Origin: Sphingobium soli
GTDB lineage: Bacteria; Pseudomonadota; Alphaproteobacteria; Sphingomonadales; Sphingomonadaceae
Reading direction: 5' to 3'
NCBI RefSeq assembly: GCF_020782245.1
Contig: NZ_JAJGNP010000002.1
Location: forward strand, 124,001 to 188,000
DNA length: 64,000 bases
The stretch's first letter is position 1. Each line of letters opens with the position of its first letter. Positions 53,397 through 63,744 of the stretch are shown one piece after another. The notes beneath the pieces were generated by a model. That model was not told the DNA's origin and did not search any database. It saw only the letters and a list, made by a program, of their open reading frames with translations. The translations under genes and the position numbers were made by a program.

Positions 53397-55556
53397 ATGC
53401 TGACGCCGGATCAGATCGACCGGGTGGTTACGGGACGCGAGGATGATCCCTTTGCCACTTTGGGCGTCCATCCGGCGAGCAAGGGCTTCACCGCTTGTGT
53501 CATGCTGCCGGACGCGACAGGCGTCACGGCCCTCACTCTGGAAGGCAAGGCCGTAGGGCAATTGGCCTGCATCCATCCCGACGGGCTGTTTTTTGGCAGG
53601 GTGTCGGTGAAAAAGCGCCAGCCGCTGCGCTATATTGCGCACTATTCCGACAGTAGCGATTATGCGCTGGTCGATCCCTATGGCTATGGCCCCGTGCTGG
53701 GGCCGATGGACGATCATTATTTCGCGGAGGGGTCGCACGGGCGGCTGTTCGACAAGATGGGCGCCCATGTCATCCATCACGAAGGCATGGACGGAACCCA
53801 TTTCGCGGTCTGGGCGCCCAATGCGTTGCGGGTCTCAGTGGTGGGCGACTTTAATCGGTGGGACGGGCGGCGGGGCCTGATGCGGCGCCGCACCGATGCG
53901 GGTATATGGGAAATCTTCCTGCCCGAAGTCGGCGCGGGCAGCGCCTACAAGTTCGAAATCATCGGGGCGAACGGCGACCTTCTGCCGCTCAAGTCAGACC
54001 CTTTCGCCTTCCAGGCCGAATTGCGTCCTTCGACCGCGTCCATCGTTGCGCAGCCGCCTGCCCATATATGGGGCGACGATCGGCACCGGGCACATTGGCG
54101 CGATGCCGATCCGCGCCGCGAACCTATTGCGATTTATGAAGTCCATGCCGGGTCATGGCAGCGCGATGCCGACGGCAATTTCCTGACCTGGGACGAATTG
54201 GCCAATCGGTTGATCCCCTATGTCGTGGGCATGGGCTTTACCCACATCGAATTTCTGCCGATCAGCGAGCATCCCTATGATCCCAGTTGGGGCTATCAAA
54301 CGCTCGGCCTCTATGCGCCTAGCGCGCGCTTTGGGGATGCGGAGGGATTTGCGCGGTTTGTCGATGGCGCCCATCGCGCTGGCATAGGCGTCATCCTTGA
54401 CTGGGTGCCGGCGCATTTCCCGACCGACGAACATGGGTTGGCGCATTTTGACGGCACCGCGCTTTATGAACATGCCGACCCGCGCAAAGGCTTCCACCCT
54501 GATTGGAACACCGCCATCTACAACTATGGCCGGCGTGAAGTGGCACAGTTCCTCTCCAATAACGCGCTATTCTGGGCAGAGCGTTATCATGTCGATGGAC
54601 TGCGCGTGGATGCTGTCGCCTCCATGCTGTACCTCGATTATTCCCGGCAGCCGGGCGAATGGATCCCCAATGATCATGGCGGTCGCGAGAATGTGGAGGC
54701 CGTGGACTTCCTCCAGCAGATGAACAAGGCGCTCTATGGCGCGCATCCCGGTGTCATGACGATCGCGGAAGAATCGACCAGCTGGCCCGGCGTTTCGCGG
54801 CCGGTCGATGCGGGCGGCCTGGGCTTCGGGTTCAAATGGAATATGGGCTTCATGCACGACACGTTGCGCTACTTGCAGCGCGACCCGGTATATCGCGCCC
54901 ATCATCATGACGACATCACCTTCGGGCTGCTCTACGCCTTTGACGAAAATTTCGTCCTGCCGCTCAGCCATGACGAAGTGGTGCATGGCAAATCGTCACT
55001 GCTGCACAAGATGGCGGGCGATGACTGGCAGAAGTTCGCGACGCTGCGCGCCTATTACGGCTTGATGTGGGGGTATCCAGGCAAGAAGCTGTTGTTCATG
55101 GGGCAGGAATTTGCCCAGCGCGATGAATGGAGCGAGGCGCGGGCGCTCGACTGGCACCTGCTGGACCATGGGCCGCATCTGGGCGTGCAGCGGCTGGTCG
55201 CGGACCTCAACCATCTTTATAGCAGCCGGCCGGCGCTTCACGCCCGCGATTGCGAGGCGGAAGGCTTCGAATGGGTGCTGGTCGATGCGCGCGCGGATTC
55301 AATCTTCGCCTGGGTGCGGCGCGCGCCCGGCGCATTGCCCATTGTCGTCATCAGTCATTTTACGCCGGTGCTGCGCCACGGTTATCGCATGCGCTTGCCC
55401 TCTGGCGGGCGTTGGCGGGAAGTGATGAACAGCGACGCGCAGGATTATGGCGGCAGCGGCGCGGGCAATATGGGCGCGGTGACAGCGGATGAAGAAGGAT
55501 GGGTGAACATCACGATCCCGCCCTTTGCCACGCTGATGCTGGAACTGGAATTTTAA
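53397..55556 (+). CDS. glgB: 1,4-alpha-glucan branching enzyme
   Basis: 719 residues. Two N-terminal beta-domains ([38 protein letters not shown]) precede the GH13 barrel: [20 protein letters not shown] (nucleophile Asp), [14 protein letters not shown] (acid Glu), [16 protein letters not shown] (third Asp). It makes the alpha-1,6 branches of glycogen. 20 bases after glgP. Confidence 0.96.
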   Translation: MLTPDQIDRVVTGREDDPFATLGVHPASKGFTACVMLPDATGVTALTLEGKAVGQLACIHPDGLFFGRVSVKKRQPLRYIAHYSDSSDYALVDPYGYGPVLGPMDDHYFAEGSHGRLFDKMGAHVIHHEGMDGTHFAVWAPNALRVSVVGDFNRWDGRRGLMRRRTDAGIWEIFLPEVGAGSAYKFEIIGANGDLLPLKSDPFAFQAELRPSTASIVAQPPAHIWGDDRHRAHWRDADPRREPIAIYEVHAGSWQRDADGNFLTWDELANRLIPYVVGMGFTHIEFLPISEHPYDPSWGYQTLGLYAPSARFGDAEGFARFVDGAHRAGIGVILDWVPAHFPTDEHGLAHFDGTALYEHADPRKGFHPDWNTAIYNYGRREVAQFLSNNALFWAERYHVDGLRVDAVASMLYLDYSRQPGEWIPNDHGGRENVEAVDFLQQMNKALYGAHPGVMTIAEESTSWPGVSRPVDAGGLGFGFKWNMGFMHDTLRYLQRDPVYRAHHHDDITFGLLYAFDENFVLPLSHDEVVHGKSSLLHKMAGDDWQKFATLRAYYGLMWGYPGKKLLFMGQEFAQRDEWSEARALDWHLLDHGPHLGVQRLVADLNHLYSSRPALHARDCEAEGFEWVLVDARADSIFAWVRRAPGALPIVVISHFTPVLRHGYRMRLPSGGRWREVMNSDAQDYGGSGAGNMGAVTADEEGWVNITIPPFATLMLELEF

Positions 55557-55608
55557 CGAACTGCGGGCGGCAGACCGGCGACTTGTGGGCGGGTGGATGG
55601 AGAGGCGG

Positions 55609-56868
55609 ATGCAGACAAAATATCAGCCCATAGCGCGTGATGCGATGGCCTATGTATTGGCCGGGGGGCGCGGCAGCCGCCTGGCTGAACTGACCGACCG
55701 GCGCGCAAAGCCGGCGGTGCATTTCGGCGGCAAGGCCAGGATCATCGACTTTGCGCTGTCCAACGCGCTTAACAGCGGTATTCGCCGCATCGGCGTCGCT
55801 ACCCAGTATAAGGCGCATTCGCTGATCCGGCACCTTCAGCGCGGCTGGAATTTCCTGCGTCCCGAACGCAATGAAAGTTTCGACATATTGCCAGCCAGTC
55901 AGCGTATTTCCGAAAGCCAATGGTATGAAGGCACCGCCGACGCCGTCTTCCAGAATATCGACATCATCGAAGCCTATGCACCGGAATATATGGTCATTCT
56001 GGCTGGCGACCATGTTTACAAGATGGACTATGAACTGATGCTCCAGCAGCATGTGGACAGCGGCGCTGACGTTACTGTCGGCTGTCTGGAAGTGCCGCGC
56101 ATGGAAGCTGTCGGATTCGGCGTCATGCACGTGGACGAGGCCGACGTCATCACCGCCTTTGTTGAAAAGCCGAAGGATCCGCCTGCCATTCCGGGGCAGC
56201 CGGATGTGGCGCTGGCGTCCATGGGCATTTATGTGTTTCGCACCCGTTTTCTGATCGAGCAGCTGTGGCGCGACGCCGACGACCCGGCGAGCAAGCGGGA
56301 TTTCGGCGGCGATCTCATTCCCTATATCGTAAAGCACGGGAAGGCGGTGGCGCATCGCTTTTCCAGCAGTTGCGTGCGCGCCGAGAGTGAACTGGAGCCA
56401 TATTGGCGCGACGTCGGCACCATCGACGCCTATTGGCAGGCGAATATCGACCTGACCGACGTGGTCCCTTCGCTCGATCTTTATGACCATAGCTGGCCGC
56501 TCTGGACCTATTCGGAAGTTACGCCGCCCGCCAAATTCGTTCATAATGAAGATGGCAGGCGCGGGTCGGCGACATCATCGCTAGTGGCGGGCGGCTGCAT
56601 TGTTTCGGGATCTTCGCTGCACCGCAGCCTGCTCTTTTCGGGGGTGCGTACACATAGTTTTTCATCGGTGACGGACAGCATCATCATGCCGGGCTGCGAG
56701 ATCGGACGCGGCGCGCGCCTGCATAAATGCGTGGTCGATTCGGGCATTCTTGTTCCGCCTGGCCTCATCATCGGGGAAGACCCGGTGCTTGACGCCCAAC
56801 GCTTTCGCAGGACCGACAGCGGCATCTGCCTGGTGACCCAGCCGATGATCGACCGGTTGGAGGTTTGA
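55609..56868 (+). CDS. glgC: Glucose-1-phosphate adenylyltransferase
   Basis: 419 residues from ATG 55609 ([20 protein letters not shown]); ATG 55597 or GTG 55585 are alternatives. Nucleotide loop [20 protein letters not shown], then [35 protein letters not shown] and [13 protein letters not shown]. The C-terminal left-handed beta-helix ([20 protein letters not shown]) is regulatory. Makes ADP-glucose, the committed step. Seven bases before glgA. Confidence 0.95.
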   Translation: MQTKYQPIARDAMAYVLAGGRGSRLAELTDRRAKPAVHFGGKARIIDFALSNALNSGIRRIGVATQYKAHSLIRHLQRGWNFLRPERNESFDILPASQRISESQWYEGTADAVFQNIDIIEAYAPEYMVILAGDHVYKMDYELMLQQHVDSGADVTVGCLEVPRMEAVGFGVMHVDEADVITAFVEKPKDPPAIPGQPDVALASMGIYVFRTRFLIEQLWRDADDPASKRDFGGDLIPYIVKHGKAVAHRFSSSCVRAESELEPYWRDVGTIDAYWQANIDLTDVVPSLDLYDHSWPLWTYSEVTPPAKFVHNEDGRRGSATSSLVAGGCIVSGSSLHRSLLFSGVRTHSFSSVTDSIIMPGCEIGRGARLHKCVVDSGILVPPGLIIGEDPVLDAQRFRRTDSGICLVTQPMIDRLEV

Positions 56869-56875
56869 CCGGTCG

Positions 56876-58324
56876 ATGACGATGCAGCTTTTGTCCGTCG
56901 CCTCGGAAGTCTATCCGCTCGTCAAGACCGGTGGGCTGGCCGACGTGGTCGGAGCATTGCCGGCCGCGCTGGCGGCACATGGTGTCGCCACCCGTACGCT
57001 GGTCCCTGGATATCCGTCAGTCCTAAAGAAACTGGGTAAGGCGAAGACAGTGCGCCGCTATGAGGCGCTGTTTGGCGAACGCGGGGCCGTGCTGGCGGCG
57101 AAAGTCGATGGACTGGATATTCTGGTGCTGGACGCGCCGGCCTTTTTCACGCGTGACGGTGGTCCCTATGGCGGCCCGGATGGCACGGACTGGAGCGACA
57201 ATTGGCGGCGTTTTGCTGCGCTGGCTCGTGTCGGCGCGGATATTGCCGAAGGTACGCTCAGGGGCTGGCGACCGGACATCGTCCATGTTCACGACTGGCA
57301 GGCAGCCTTGACAGCCGCCTATATGCGCTTTGGTTCAGCCGCTGCCGTGCCAAAGCTGGTGACGATCCACAATCTCGCCTTTCAGGGGCGTTTTGCCGCG
57401 GACATTTTTCCGGCGCTTGGCCTGCCACCCGAAGCCTGGGGCGTTGATGGCGTCGAATATTATGGCGGAGTCGGTTATTTGAAGGCCGGACTCATATCCG
57501 CCGACGCGATTACCACGGTCAGTCCCACCTATGCGCAGGAAATCCGATCGCCCGATCATGGCATGGGGCTGGACGGGCTGATCAACGGGCGCATCGCCCG
57601 ACTGCATGGCATATTGAACGGCGTCGATACCGACATCTGGAACCCGGCCGACGATCCGTTGATCCCCCGCAGGTTCAGCGGCCGATCGTTGGGCGCACGG
57701 GCGGGCAATCGCCGGGCGCTCGAAAAGGCGTTTGGCCTCGACCAGGACGACGCGCCGTTCTTCATCATCGTCAGCCGCCTGACCTGGCAAAAGGGCATGG
57801 ACCTGATGATCGACGCCATCGACCATCTGGTCGGGCTGGGCGGCAAGCTAGCGTTGCTAGGATCGGGAGATCAGGCGCTGGAGGGCGCATTCCTGGCCGC
57901 GGCCGACCGGCATCACGGACGGATCGCGGCACGGATCGGCTATGATGAGCCCCTGTCGCATCTGATGCAGGCGGGCGGCGACGCCATCTTGATCCCGTCC
58001 CGCTTTGAACCCTGTGGTCTCACCCAGCTTTACGGGCTGCGCTATGGCTGCCTGCCGGTCGTGGCGCGGGTCGGCGGGCTGGCCGATACGGTCATCGACG
58101 CCAATGAAGCGGCGGTAAGCGCTGGCGCGGCGACCGGCATCGCCTTCGCACCGTCCGACCCGCTGGCGCTGCATGGCGCGATCGCCCGTGCCGTTCAACT
58201 GCATGGCAACCGGCCCATTTGGCAGGCGATGCAGCGGGCCGCCATGCGCGCCAACGTGTCATGGGACAGCAGCGCAGCACGCTATGCCGCGCTCTATCGC
58301 GATTTGCTGGCGGAGGCAGCGTGA
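56876..58324 (+). CDS. glgA: Glycogen synthase (ADP-glucose type)
   Basis: 482 residues. KTGGLADVVGALPAALAAHG at the N-terminus is the ADP-glucose-binding GT5 signature. VHVHDWQAALTAAYMRFG, TIHNLAFQG, ILNGVDTDIWNP and the C-terminal IPSRFEPCGLTQLYGLRYGC complete it. Adds glucose from ADP-glucose to glycogen. Two ATGs in a row at 56876 and 56882. Its stop overlaps the GTG of glgX (GTGA). Confidence 0.96.
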   Translation: MTMQLLSVASEVYPLVKTGGLADVVGALPAALAAHGVATRTLVPGYPSVLKKLGKAKTVRRYEALFGERGAVLAAKVDGLDILVLDAPAFFTRDGGPYGGPDGTDWSDNWRRFAALARVGADIAEGTLRGWRPDIVHVHDWQAALTAAYMRFGSAAAVPKLVTIHNLAFQGRFAADIFPALGLPPEAWGVDGVEYYGGVGYLKAGLISADAITTVSPTYAQEIRSPDHGMGLDGLINGRIARLHGILNGVDTDIWNPADDPLIPRRFSGRSLGARAGNRRALEKAFGLDQDDAPFFIIVSRLTWQKGMDLMIDAIDHLVGLGGKLALLGSGDQALEGAFLAAADRHHGRIAARIGYDEPLSHLMQAGGDAILIPSRFEPCGLTQLYGLRYGCLPVVARVGGLADTVIDANEAAVSAGAATGIAFAPSDPLALHGAIARAVQLHGNRPIWQAMQRAAMRANVSWDSSAARYAALYRDLLAEAA

Positions 58325-60201
58325 CCACGGGCGCAGGTGCGCCCCAGTTAACGGAACGCGGCGCATTGTTTCGAGTCCATGCGCCCGACGCCCACGCACT
58401 ATGGCTCTGCCTGTTCGACCCCTTGGCTGGCGAAACCCGCCTGCCGATGCAGCGAGAGGCCGATGGGGTGTGGCAGCTTGCGGCGCCGGGTATTGGCGCT
58501 GGGGCGCGTTATGGGCTGCGCGCCGATGGGCCCTATGATCCGCCCGCGGGCCTGTGGTTCGATCCCGACAAGCTGTTGCTCGATCCTTATGCGACTGCGA
58601 TCGACCGCCCTTTTACCTATGATCCTGCGCTGGCCGCGCCACGTGGGGAGGCGGGGGACACGGCCCCGCTCCTGCCCAAGGGCGTCGTCGAAGCGCCCCG
58701 GCCGCACGTGGCCGCGCGGTCGCCGCTCTTTACGCCCGGCGGCCTCCTCTACGAACTGCATGTGCGCGGTTTCACCATGTGTCATCCCGAAGTGGCCCCG
58801 GCGCAGCGCGGGACCATCGCCGCGCTCGGTCATCCGGCCGTGATCGCGCATCTGAAAGCCCTGCAGGTCTCCGCCGTTGAACTCATGCCGATAAACGCGT
58901 GGATTGATGAACGGCATTTGGGGCCGCTCGGCCTCACAAATTATTGGGGCTATAACCCGGTCAGCTGGTTCGCCATCGACCCCCGTCTGGCACCCGGTGG
59001 CATGGCCGAATTGAGGGATGCGGTGTCAGCCCTGCATGACGCTGGGATCGGCGTCATCCTCGACATGGTCTATAATCATAACGGCGAAGGCGACTGCCAT
59101 GGCCCGACCCTATCGCTGCGCGGTCTCGACCCGCGCGGAGCATTCCGCCATGCGGCTGACGGAAGCCTGATCAACGATACCGGCACCGGCAACAGCATCG
59201 CCTGCAACGCTCCAACGATGCGTGCGCTTATTCTGGCGTCATTGCGGCATTTCGTGCAGCAGGCCGGCGTCGATGGCTTCCGCTTCGACCTTGGTCCCGC
59301 ACTCGGGCGGATGGACCATGGCTTTGATCCGCGCGCGCCACTGCTGGAAGAGATGCGGGCCGACCCGGTCCTTGCTGATCGGATCATGATCGCAGAGCCG
59401 TGGGACATTGGTCCGGGCGGCTATCAGCTTGGACAATTCCCAGGCGGATGGCTGGAATGGAATGATCGCTATCGTGACGACATGCGGCGTTTCTGGCGCG
59501 GCGATGCGGGGATGATCGGGGCCGTAGCGACGCGTCTTGCCGGATCAAGCGACATATTCCCGAACGGCCGAAGCCGGACGGTCAATTTCCTCGCCGCGCA
59601 TGATGGTTTCACTCTGGCTGACCTGACGGCCTATGAAGAGCGGCATAATCAAGCGAATGGCGAGCAGAATCGCGACGGCCATGGCGAAAATTACAGCTGG
59701 AACAATGGCATCGAGGGAGCGAGCGACGACCCCGCTATCCGCGCCGCCCGCTGTCGCGACGCCAAGGCGTTGCTTGCCACGCTCTTCTGCTCACGCGGGA
59801 CGATCATGCTCAGCGCCGGCGACGAATTCGGCCGGTCCCAGCGGGGCAACAACAACGCCTATGCGCAGGATAATGCGTTCAGCTGGATCGACTGGGATGG
59901 CCGCAGCACAGAACTGGAGCGGTACGTCTTTGCCCTGGCGGCGCTGCGGGCAGATGAAACGGACCTCCATGGCACGGACATACTGACGGACGACGATGTC
60001 GAATGGCTTGATGAAGCGGGCAACCTGCTGACCGTGGCGCAGTGGGAAGATCCCGGCCGCCGTCGGCTTGTCCTGCGTTATCGCGTGAGCGGACTTGCGA
60101 TCTGCCTCAACGGCGCATCCGATCCCTGTCGCTTTCGCCTGCCCCATGGCGCTGCTGACGTGGCCGCACGCACGATTGTCGTCAGTCGACCGGAACGCTG
60201 A
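58321..60201 (+). CDS. glgX: Glycogen debranching enzyme
   Basis: 626 residues from GTG 58321, fixed by the GTGA overlap with glgA and by the family N-terminus (ERGALFRVHAPDAHALWLCL). A CBM48-type domain precedes the GH13 barrel: GVDGFRFDLGPALGRMDHG (nucleophile), IMIAEPWDIGPGGYQLGQFP (acid), VNFLAAHDGFTLADLTAYEE (third Asp). Cuts alpha-1,6 branches of limit dextrin. Last gene of the operon; its 3' end overlaps the convergent Nudix gene by 20 bases. Confidence 0.94.
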   Translation: MTTGAGAPQLTERGALFRVHAPDAHALWLCLFDPLAGETRLPMQREADGVWQLAAPGIGAGARYGLRADGPYDPPAGLWFDPDKLLLDPYATAIDRPFTYDPALAAPRGEAGDTAPLLPKGVVEAPRPHVAARSPLFTPGGLLYELHVRGFTMCHPEVAPAQRGTIAALGHPAVIAHLKALQVSAVELMPINAWIDERHLGPLGLTNYWGYNPVSWFAIDPRLAPGGMAELRDAVSALHDAGIGVILDMVYNHNGEGDCHGPTLSLRGLDPRGAFRHAADGSLINDTGTGNSIACNAPTMRALILASLRHFVQQAGVDGFRFDLGPALGRMDHGFDPRAPLLEEMRADPVLADRIMIAEPWDIGPGGYQLGQFPGGWLEWNDRYRDDMRRFWRGDAGMIGAVATRLAGSSDIFPNGRSRTVNFLAAHDGFTLADLTAYEERHNQANGEQNRDGHGENYSWNNGIEGASDDPAIRAARCRDAKALLATLFCSRGTIMLSAGDEFGRSQRGNNNAYAQDNAFSWIDWDGRSTELERYVFALAALRADETDLHGTDILTDDDVEWLDEAGNLLTVAQWEDPGRRRLVLRYRVSGLAICLNGASDPCRFRLPHGAADVAARTIVVSRPER

Positions 60202-60748
60202 ACAAGGCCGGTTGCCGCAGCCGCAGCGCCATCAGCAGGATCGCCAGCTTGCCATCGGCAATTTCCTTGAGCGCCATCATCGTCCAGAGTGTGTCCAGCG
60301 GCAGTTCATGCACGCTGATATTCTCCTGCTCCTCGACCAGGCCGCCGCCAGCCGCGACGCGATCCTGTGCGCTGTAGGGCGCCAGATAATAGTCGATCTT
60401 TTCCGTAACGACGCTGGGGATGCTCCAGATCTGGCCCAGGTGGACCAGCTCGCCCAGCCGAACACCCGCTTCCTCCATTGCTTCGCGTCGCGTGCAATCG
60501 GCAGGGTCGTCTTCCAATATGCCGGCGATTGCCTCCATCATGTCGGGCAGGCCTGCCAGCATGACGGGTGTGCGCGGCATCGACACTGTGATGGCTACGC
60601 GACGATCAGGATCATAGGGCAGGACGGCTACCGCCCGGCGCATTTCCACCACATGCCGATCAACCTCCACGCCATCGTCGGCGCGCATCCGCACCATCCG
60701 CAGGTTGAGCCAGCCTTCATAGAGGGTCGAAGTGGAGATTATCTGCAT
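60182..60748 (-). CDS. Nudix hydrolase (ADP-sugar pyrophosphatase-like)
   Basis: 188 residues from ATG 60748. The Nudix core is DCTRREAMEEAGVRLGELVH with the metal-binding REAMEEAG; the glycine before it is about two residues closer than in the classic pattern. The first half (GWLNLRMVRMRADDGVEVDR, HVVEMRRAVAVLPYDPDRRV) is like ADP-ribose/ADP-sugar pyrophosphatases. Facing the glycogen operon tail to tail, it could act on ADP-glucose, but that is inference. Starts 16 bases after the 3' end of tRNA-Lys on the same strand, so it may share its transcript. Confidence 0.85.
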   Translation of the reverse strand: MQIISTSTLYEGWLNLRMVRMRADDGVEVDRHVVEMRRAVAVLPYDPDRRVAITVSMPRTPVMLAGLPDMMEAIAGILEDDPADCTRREAMEEAGVRLGELVHLGQIWSIPSVVTEKIDYYLAPYSAQDRVAAGGGLVEEQENISVHELPLDTLWTMMALKEIADGKLAILLMALRLRQPALFSVPVD

Positions 60749-60764
60749 CGCGCTCCACAAGAAG

Positions 60765-60840
60765 TGGTGAGTCCAGCTGGGTTCGAACCAGCGACCTACT
60801 GATTAAAAGTCAGTTGCTCTACCGACTGAGCTATGGACCC
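60765..60840 (-). tRNA. tRNA-Lys(TTT)
   Basis: 76 bases with encoded CCA. On the minus strand: acceptor GGGTCCA/TGGACTC, D arm with AGCTCAGTCGGTAGAGC, anticodon arm CTGACTTTTAATCAG with anticodon TTT, variable loop AGGTC, T arm GCTGGTTCGAACCCAGC, discriminator A then CCA. All four stems pair. Confidence 0.97.
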
Positions 60841-60882
60841 CCGAAGCGGTGGACGACGCCCTAAAGGGGGCGGCGCGGATGG

Positions 60883-61404
60883 TCAACCACTTGTCGGCCG
60901 CTTTGGTTTCGCTTTTTTGAGCCGCGCGCTCAGATGGCGGATGGCAAGGCCGCTGCGGGGATCACGCCAGCCGGGTGCAATCAGGGACAGGGGCGTCAGT
61001 ACGAAGGGGCGGGTGCAAAAGGCGGCGTGGGGCACCGTCAGCCGGCGCTCACGCCAAGTGCCGCCCGACCAGAGGATGATGTCGATATCCATGCTGCGCG
61101 CGCCCCAGCGACGGTGGCGTCGTCGGCCCAACTGCGTCTCGATCGCCTGAAGCATGCGCAGCAGGGCAGGGGGCGGCAGCGGGGTTTCCACCAGCATCGC
61201 GGCATTGGCGAAGCGGCGCAGCGATGGACCCAGCGGCGGGGTATCGAAAATTGGCGATATGGCGATCACCGGCATCCGCGCGCCGATCAGCGCGGCAGCC
61301 TCCTCAACCAGTTTCGGCGGCGTGCGGCGGGCCGAGAGCTGCCGGTTCGATCCCAGCGCCAGCGCATAGACATGGGTGCGGCTTTCGGGCCTTGTATCCG
61401 CCAT
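60883..61404 (-). CDS. folK: 2-amino-4-hydroxy-6-hydroxymethyldihydropteridine pyrophosphokinase
   Basis: 173 residues. ALALGSNRQLSA at the start, ISPIFDTPPLGP, and LGRRRHRRWGARSMDIDIIL with the Arg and Asp-x-Asp magnesium site; LTVPHAAFCTRPFVLTPLSL closes the site. Transfers pyrophosphate from ATP to the pterin in folate synthesis. Divergent from the uracil-DNA glycosylase gene with about 23 bases between starts. Confidence 0.92.
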   Translation of the reverse strand: MADTRPESRTHVYALALGSNRQLSARRTPPKLVEEAAALIGARMPVIAISPIFDTPPLGPSLRRFANAAMLVETPLPPPALLRMLQAIETQLGRRRHRRWGARSMDIDIILWSGGTWRERRLTVPHAAFCTRPFVLTPLSLIAPGWRDPRSGLAIRHLSARLKKAKPKRPTSG

Positions 61405-61427
61405 GGCCCAGCGCCTATCTGCTCTGC

Positions 61428-62102
61428 GTGACCGTGGAAAGCCCCCTTGCTGCGACCGAGCCTCCGCAGGATTGTCAGCGTTGCCCCCGCCTCGTTGCGT
61501 TGCGGGAGGAATGTCGGGCGCAGCATCCCGACTGGTGGAACGCGCCGGTCCCGGCCTTTGGCGACCCGCAGGCGCGCATCGCGATCGTCGGTCTGGCGCC
61601 GGGACGGCAGGGGGCGAACCGCACGGGCAGACCGTTTACCGGCGACTATGCCGGCGACCTGCTGTTTGCAACGCTGGCGCGCCACGGCCTGGCCGAAGGG
61701 ACCTATCAAGCGCGGCCGGATGACGGCCTGGTCCTGCGGGATGTCATCATCATCAATTCGGTCAAATGCCTGCCGCCGCAGAACAAGCCCGAACCGGCGG
61801 AAATCCATAATTGCCGGCCGTTTCTGGCGGACGCGGTGGCGGCGCTGCCCCATGCGCGCACCTTCATCGCCCTGGGCCAGATCGCGCACCAGTCGGCGGT
61901 CAAGATACTGGGCGGCAAGCTGCCCAAGGCGCGTTTCGTCCATCTGGCCGAACACCGCATGCCCGATGGCCGCGTTTTGATCGATAGCTATCATTGTTCG
62001 CGCTACAACCAGAATACCGGGCGGCTGACGGCCGAGATGTTCGATGCGGTCTTTGCGCGGGCCGTCGCGGTGGCGGCGACGCGCCCATGGCCCGGCTCCT
62101 GA
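61428..62102 (+). CDS. Uracil-DNA glycosylase, family 5-like (iron-sulfur)
   Basis: 224 residues from GTG 61428 (MTVESPLAATEP); no in-frame ATG fits. Motif 1 is GLAPGRQGANRTGRPFTGD, typical of family 5, where Ala/Gly replaces the water-activating residue. The C-terminal motif is SYHCSRYNQNTGRLTAEMF. Four cysteines suited to a 4Fe-4S cluster: DCQRC near the start, then SVKCLPPQNKPEPAEIHNC. It would remove uracil and related damaged bases from DNA. Confidence 0.87.
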   Translation: MTVESPLAATEPPQDCQRCPRLVALREECRAQHPDWWNAPVPAFGDPQARIAIVGLAPGRQGANRTGRPFTGDYAGDLLFATLARHGLAEGTYQARPDDGLVLRDVIIINSVKCLPPQNKPEPAEIHNCRPFLADAVAALPHARTFIALGQIAHQSAVKILGGKLPKARFVHLAEHRMPDGRVLIDSYHCSRYNQNTGRLTAEMFDAVFARAVAVAATRPWPGS

Positions 62103-62195
62103 CGATGACGATCTAGCCTATCCATGCTGGGGCCTTCTCGATAGACCATGGTCGCTGCGGCTCGGCAGGTCGGGCGCGGGGCAGGAGGATCATTC

Positions 62196-62875
62196 ATGGA
62201 CTTCATGAAGATCATCGAGTCGCTCGACGAAGCGCTCTACACGGTGATGGGTTGGCTGGTTTTCTATCCCCTGACCTTGTGGCGGGCGCTGGTGCGGCCG
62301 TTGGCGATGATGGCTTATGCCGATCGCGAAGTGTCGGACGCACCTGATGAACAATATGATGACGCCATCCGGCCGCCCCTTTTCCTGTTTCTGACCCTGC
62401 TGATCTCCCACGGGCTGGAAGCCCTGGTTGCGGGGCGCAATCCCCTGTTGACGGGCACCAGGGGGCTGGCGGCGCTGGTCGTTCGGATCTTGCGCTGCTG
62501 GCGCTGCGATTGGTGCTGTTCAGCCTGTTCGCGCTGATGATGTCGTTGTTCATGCTGCGTCGGCAGGGGCTGAAGCTGACCCATTCCAATTTGCGCCGCC
62601 CCTTTTACGGGCAATGTTTCACAACCGCTCCGCTGGCGCTGATGGTGGGGGTTGCGACGCTGCTGCCAACGTTCCATCCCTCCCACGGGCGAACGGCAGG
62701 GGCGGTGGTGATGCTGTGTGCGGCGCTATGGTATCTGGGCGTGCAGACAGTCTGGTTTTCGACCAGATTGCGCATCGGGCGCTTCGCTGGCTTCCGGCAA
62801 GCGGTTGCGGCGGTCATGACGGCTACAATTCTTTTCACCGCCATCGCGCTGATGCTAGGCCTGAGCGCCCAGTGA
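62196..62875 (+). pseudogene. Frameshifted multi-pass membrane protein gene
   Basis: A frame from ATG 62196 (MDFMKIIESLDEALYTVMGW, with GGAGG upstream) encodes membrane segments, but past about 62481 it turns into Cys/Trp/Arg-rich sequence and stops at 62537. From the same point another frame reads DLALLALRLVLFSLFALMMS and goes on with three or more hydrophobic helices to the TGA at 62873-62875. Restoring one T at 62482 (GTTCGG to GTTTCGG) joins both parts into a ~226-residue permease-like protein. So either a true one-base loss, a sequencing error, or much less likely programmed frameshifting. The family resembles sphingomonad permease-type proteins of unknown substrate. Confidence 0.75.
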
Positions 62876-62891
62876 ATCATATCGTGCCACG

Positions 62892-62922
62892 AAAAAGGGC
62901 GGCCCCCATAAGGAGCCGCCCT
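62892..62922 (-). terminator. Intrinsic terminator of rpsD
   Basis: On the minus strand AGGGCGGC (62922-62915) pairs with GCCGCCCT (62903-62896), followed by a T run (A run at 62892-62896 on the plus strand). Confidence 0.85.
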
Positions 62923-62947
62923 TCTTGTGTCTTGTAGGTCGCAGAAC

Positions 62948-63562
62948 TTAGCGCGAATAGAATTCGACGACCAGGTTCGGTTCCATCTTCACGGGATAGG
63001 GTACTTCGTCCAGCGTGGGGACGCGGACATAAGTCACCTTGGCGGCGCCATCGGGCGACACATAGTCGGGAATGTCGCGCTCTGGCAGGCTCTGCGCTTC
63101 CAGGACCAGCGCCATTTCCTGCGCCTTCTTGCCCAGGGTGATTTCGTCGCCCGGCTTCACCAGACGCGAGGCGATGTTGCACTTGACGCCGTTCACATAG
63201 ATGTGGCCGTGGCTGACAAGCTGGCGGGCCGACCAGATGGTGGGCGCGAACTTGGCGCGATAGACCAGCGCGTCGAGGCGGCGTTCCAGCAGGCCGATGA
63301 GGTTCTGGCCGGTGTCACCCTTCATGCGGGCGGCTTCGACATAGTTCTTCTTGAACTGCTTTTCGGTGATGTCGCCATAATAGCCCTTCAGCTTCTGCTT
63401 GGCGCGCAGCTGAATGCCATAGTCGGACATCTTGCCCTTGCGGCGCTGACCATGCTGGCCGGGGCCATATTCCCGCTTGTTGACCGGGCTCTTGGGACGA
63501 CCCCAGATATTCTCGCCCATCCGGCGGTCGAGCTTGTACTTGGCGCTGGAGCGCTTCGACAT
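62948..63562 (-). CDS. rpsD: 30S ribosomal protein S4
   Basis: 204 residues from ATG 63562. [40 protein letters not shown] and the S4 RNA-binding domain [40 protein letters not shown] are as expected, ending [12 protein letters not shown]. Binds 16S rRNA early in 30S assembly. Monocistronic with its own terminator. No zinc-binding cysteine set is seen at the N-terminus. Confidence 0.97.
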   Translation of the reverse strand: MSKRSSAKYKLDRRMGENIWGRPKSPVNKREYGPGQHGQRRKGKMSDYGIQLRAKQKLKGYYGDITEKQFKKNYVEAARMKGDTGQNLIGLLERRLDALVYRAKFAPTIWSARQLVSHGHIYVNGVKCNIASRLVKPGDEITLGKKAQEMALVLEAQSLPERDIPDYVSPDGAAKVTYVRVPTLDEVPYPVKMEPNLVVEFYSR

Positions 63563-63744
63563 ATGTCTTTCCTTACGATATGCTAACAACGTTGGTCCCG
63601 GTATCGCCTGTTTTCCGTATTTCAGGGACAGGGCCGCCGCTTCACCGGGATGCAGGGCCAATCGCGAAGCGGCGCCTATGACGCCAAGGGGCTGGCCTGT
63701 CAAGCCCTCGACAGGTCGGGGCGGGCGGCCTAAGTGCTCGCACC

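Noticed and set aside
60182-60201. 20-base overlap of glgX and Nudix 3' ends as a special feature
   Set aside because: Short tail-to-tail overlaps are common in compact genomes; nothing further supports a role.
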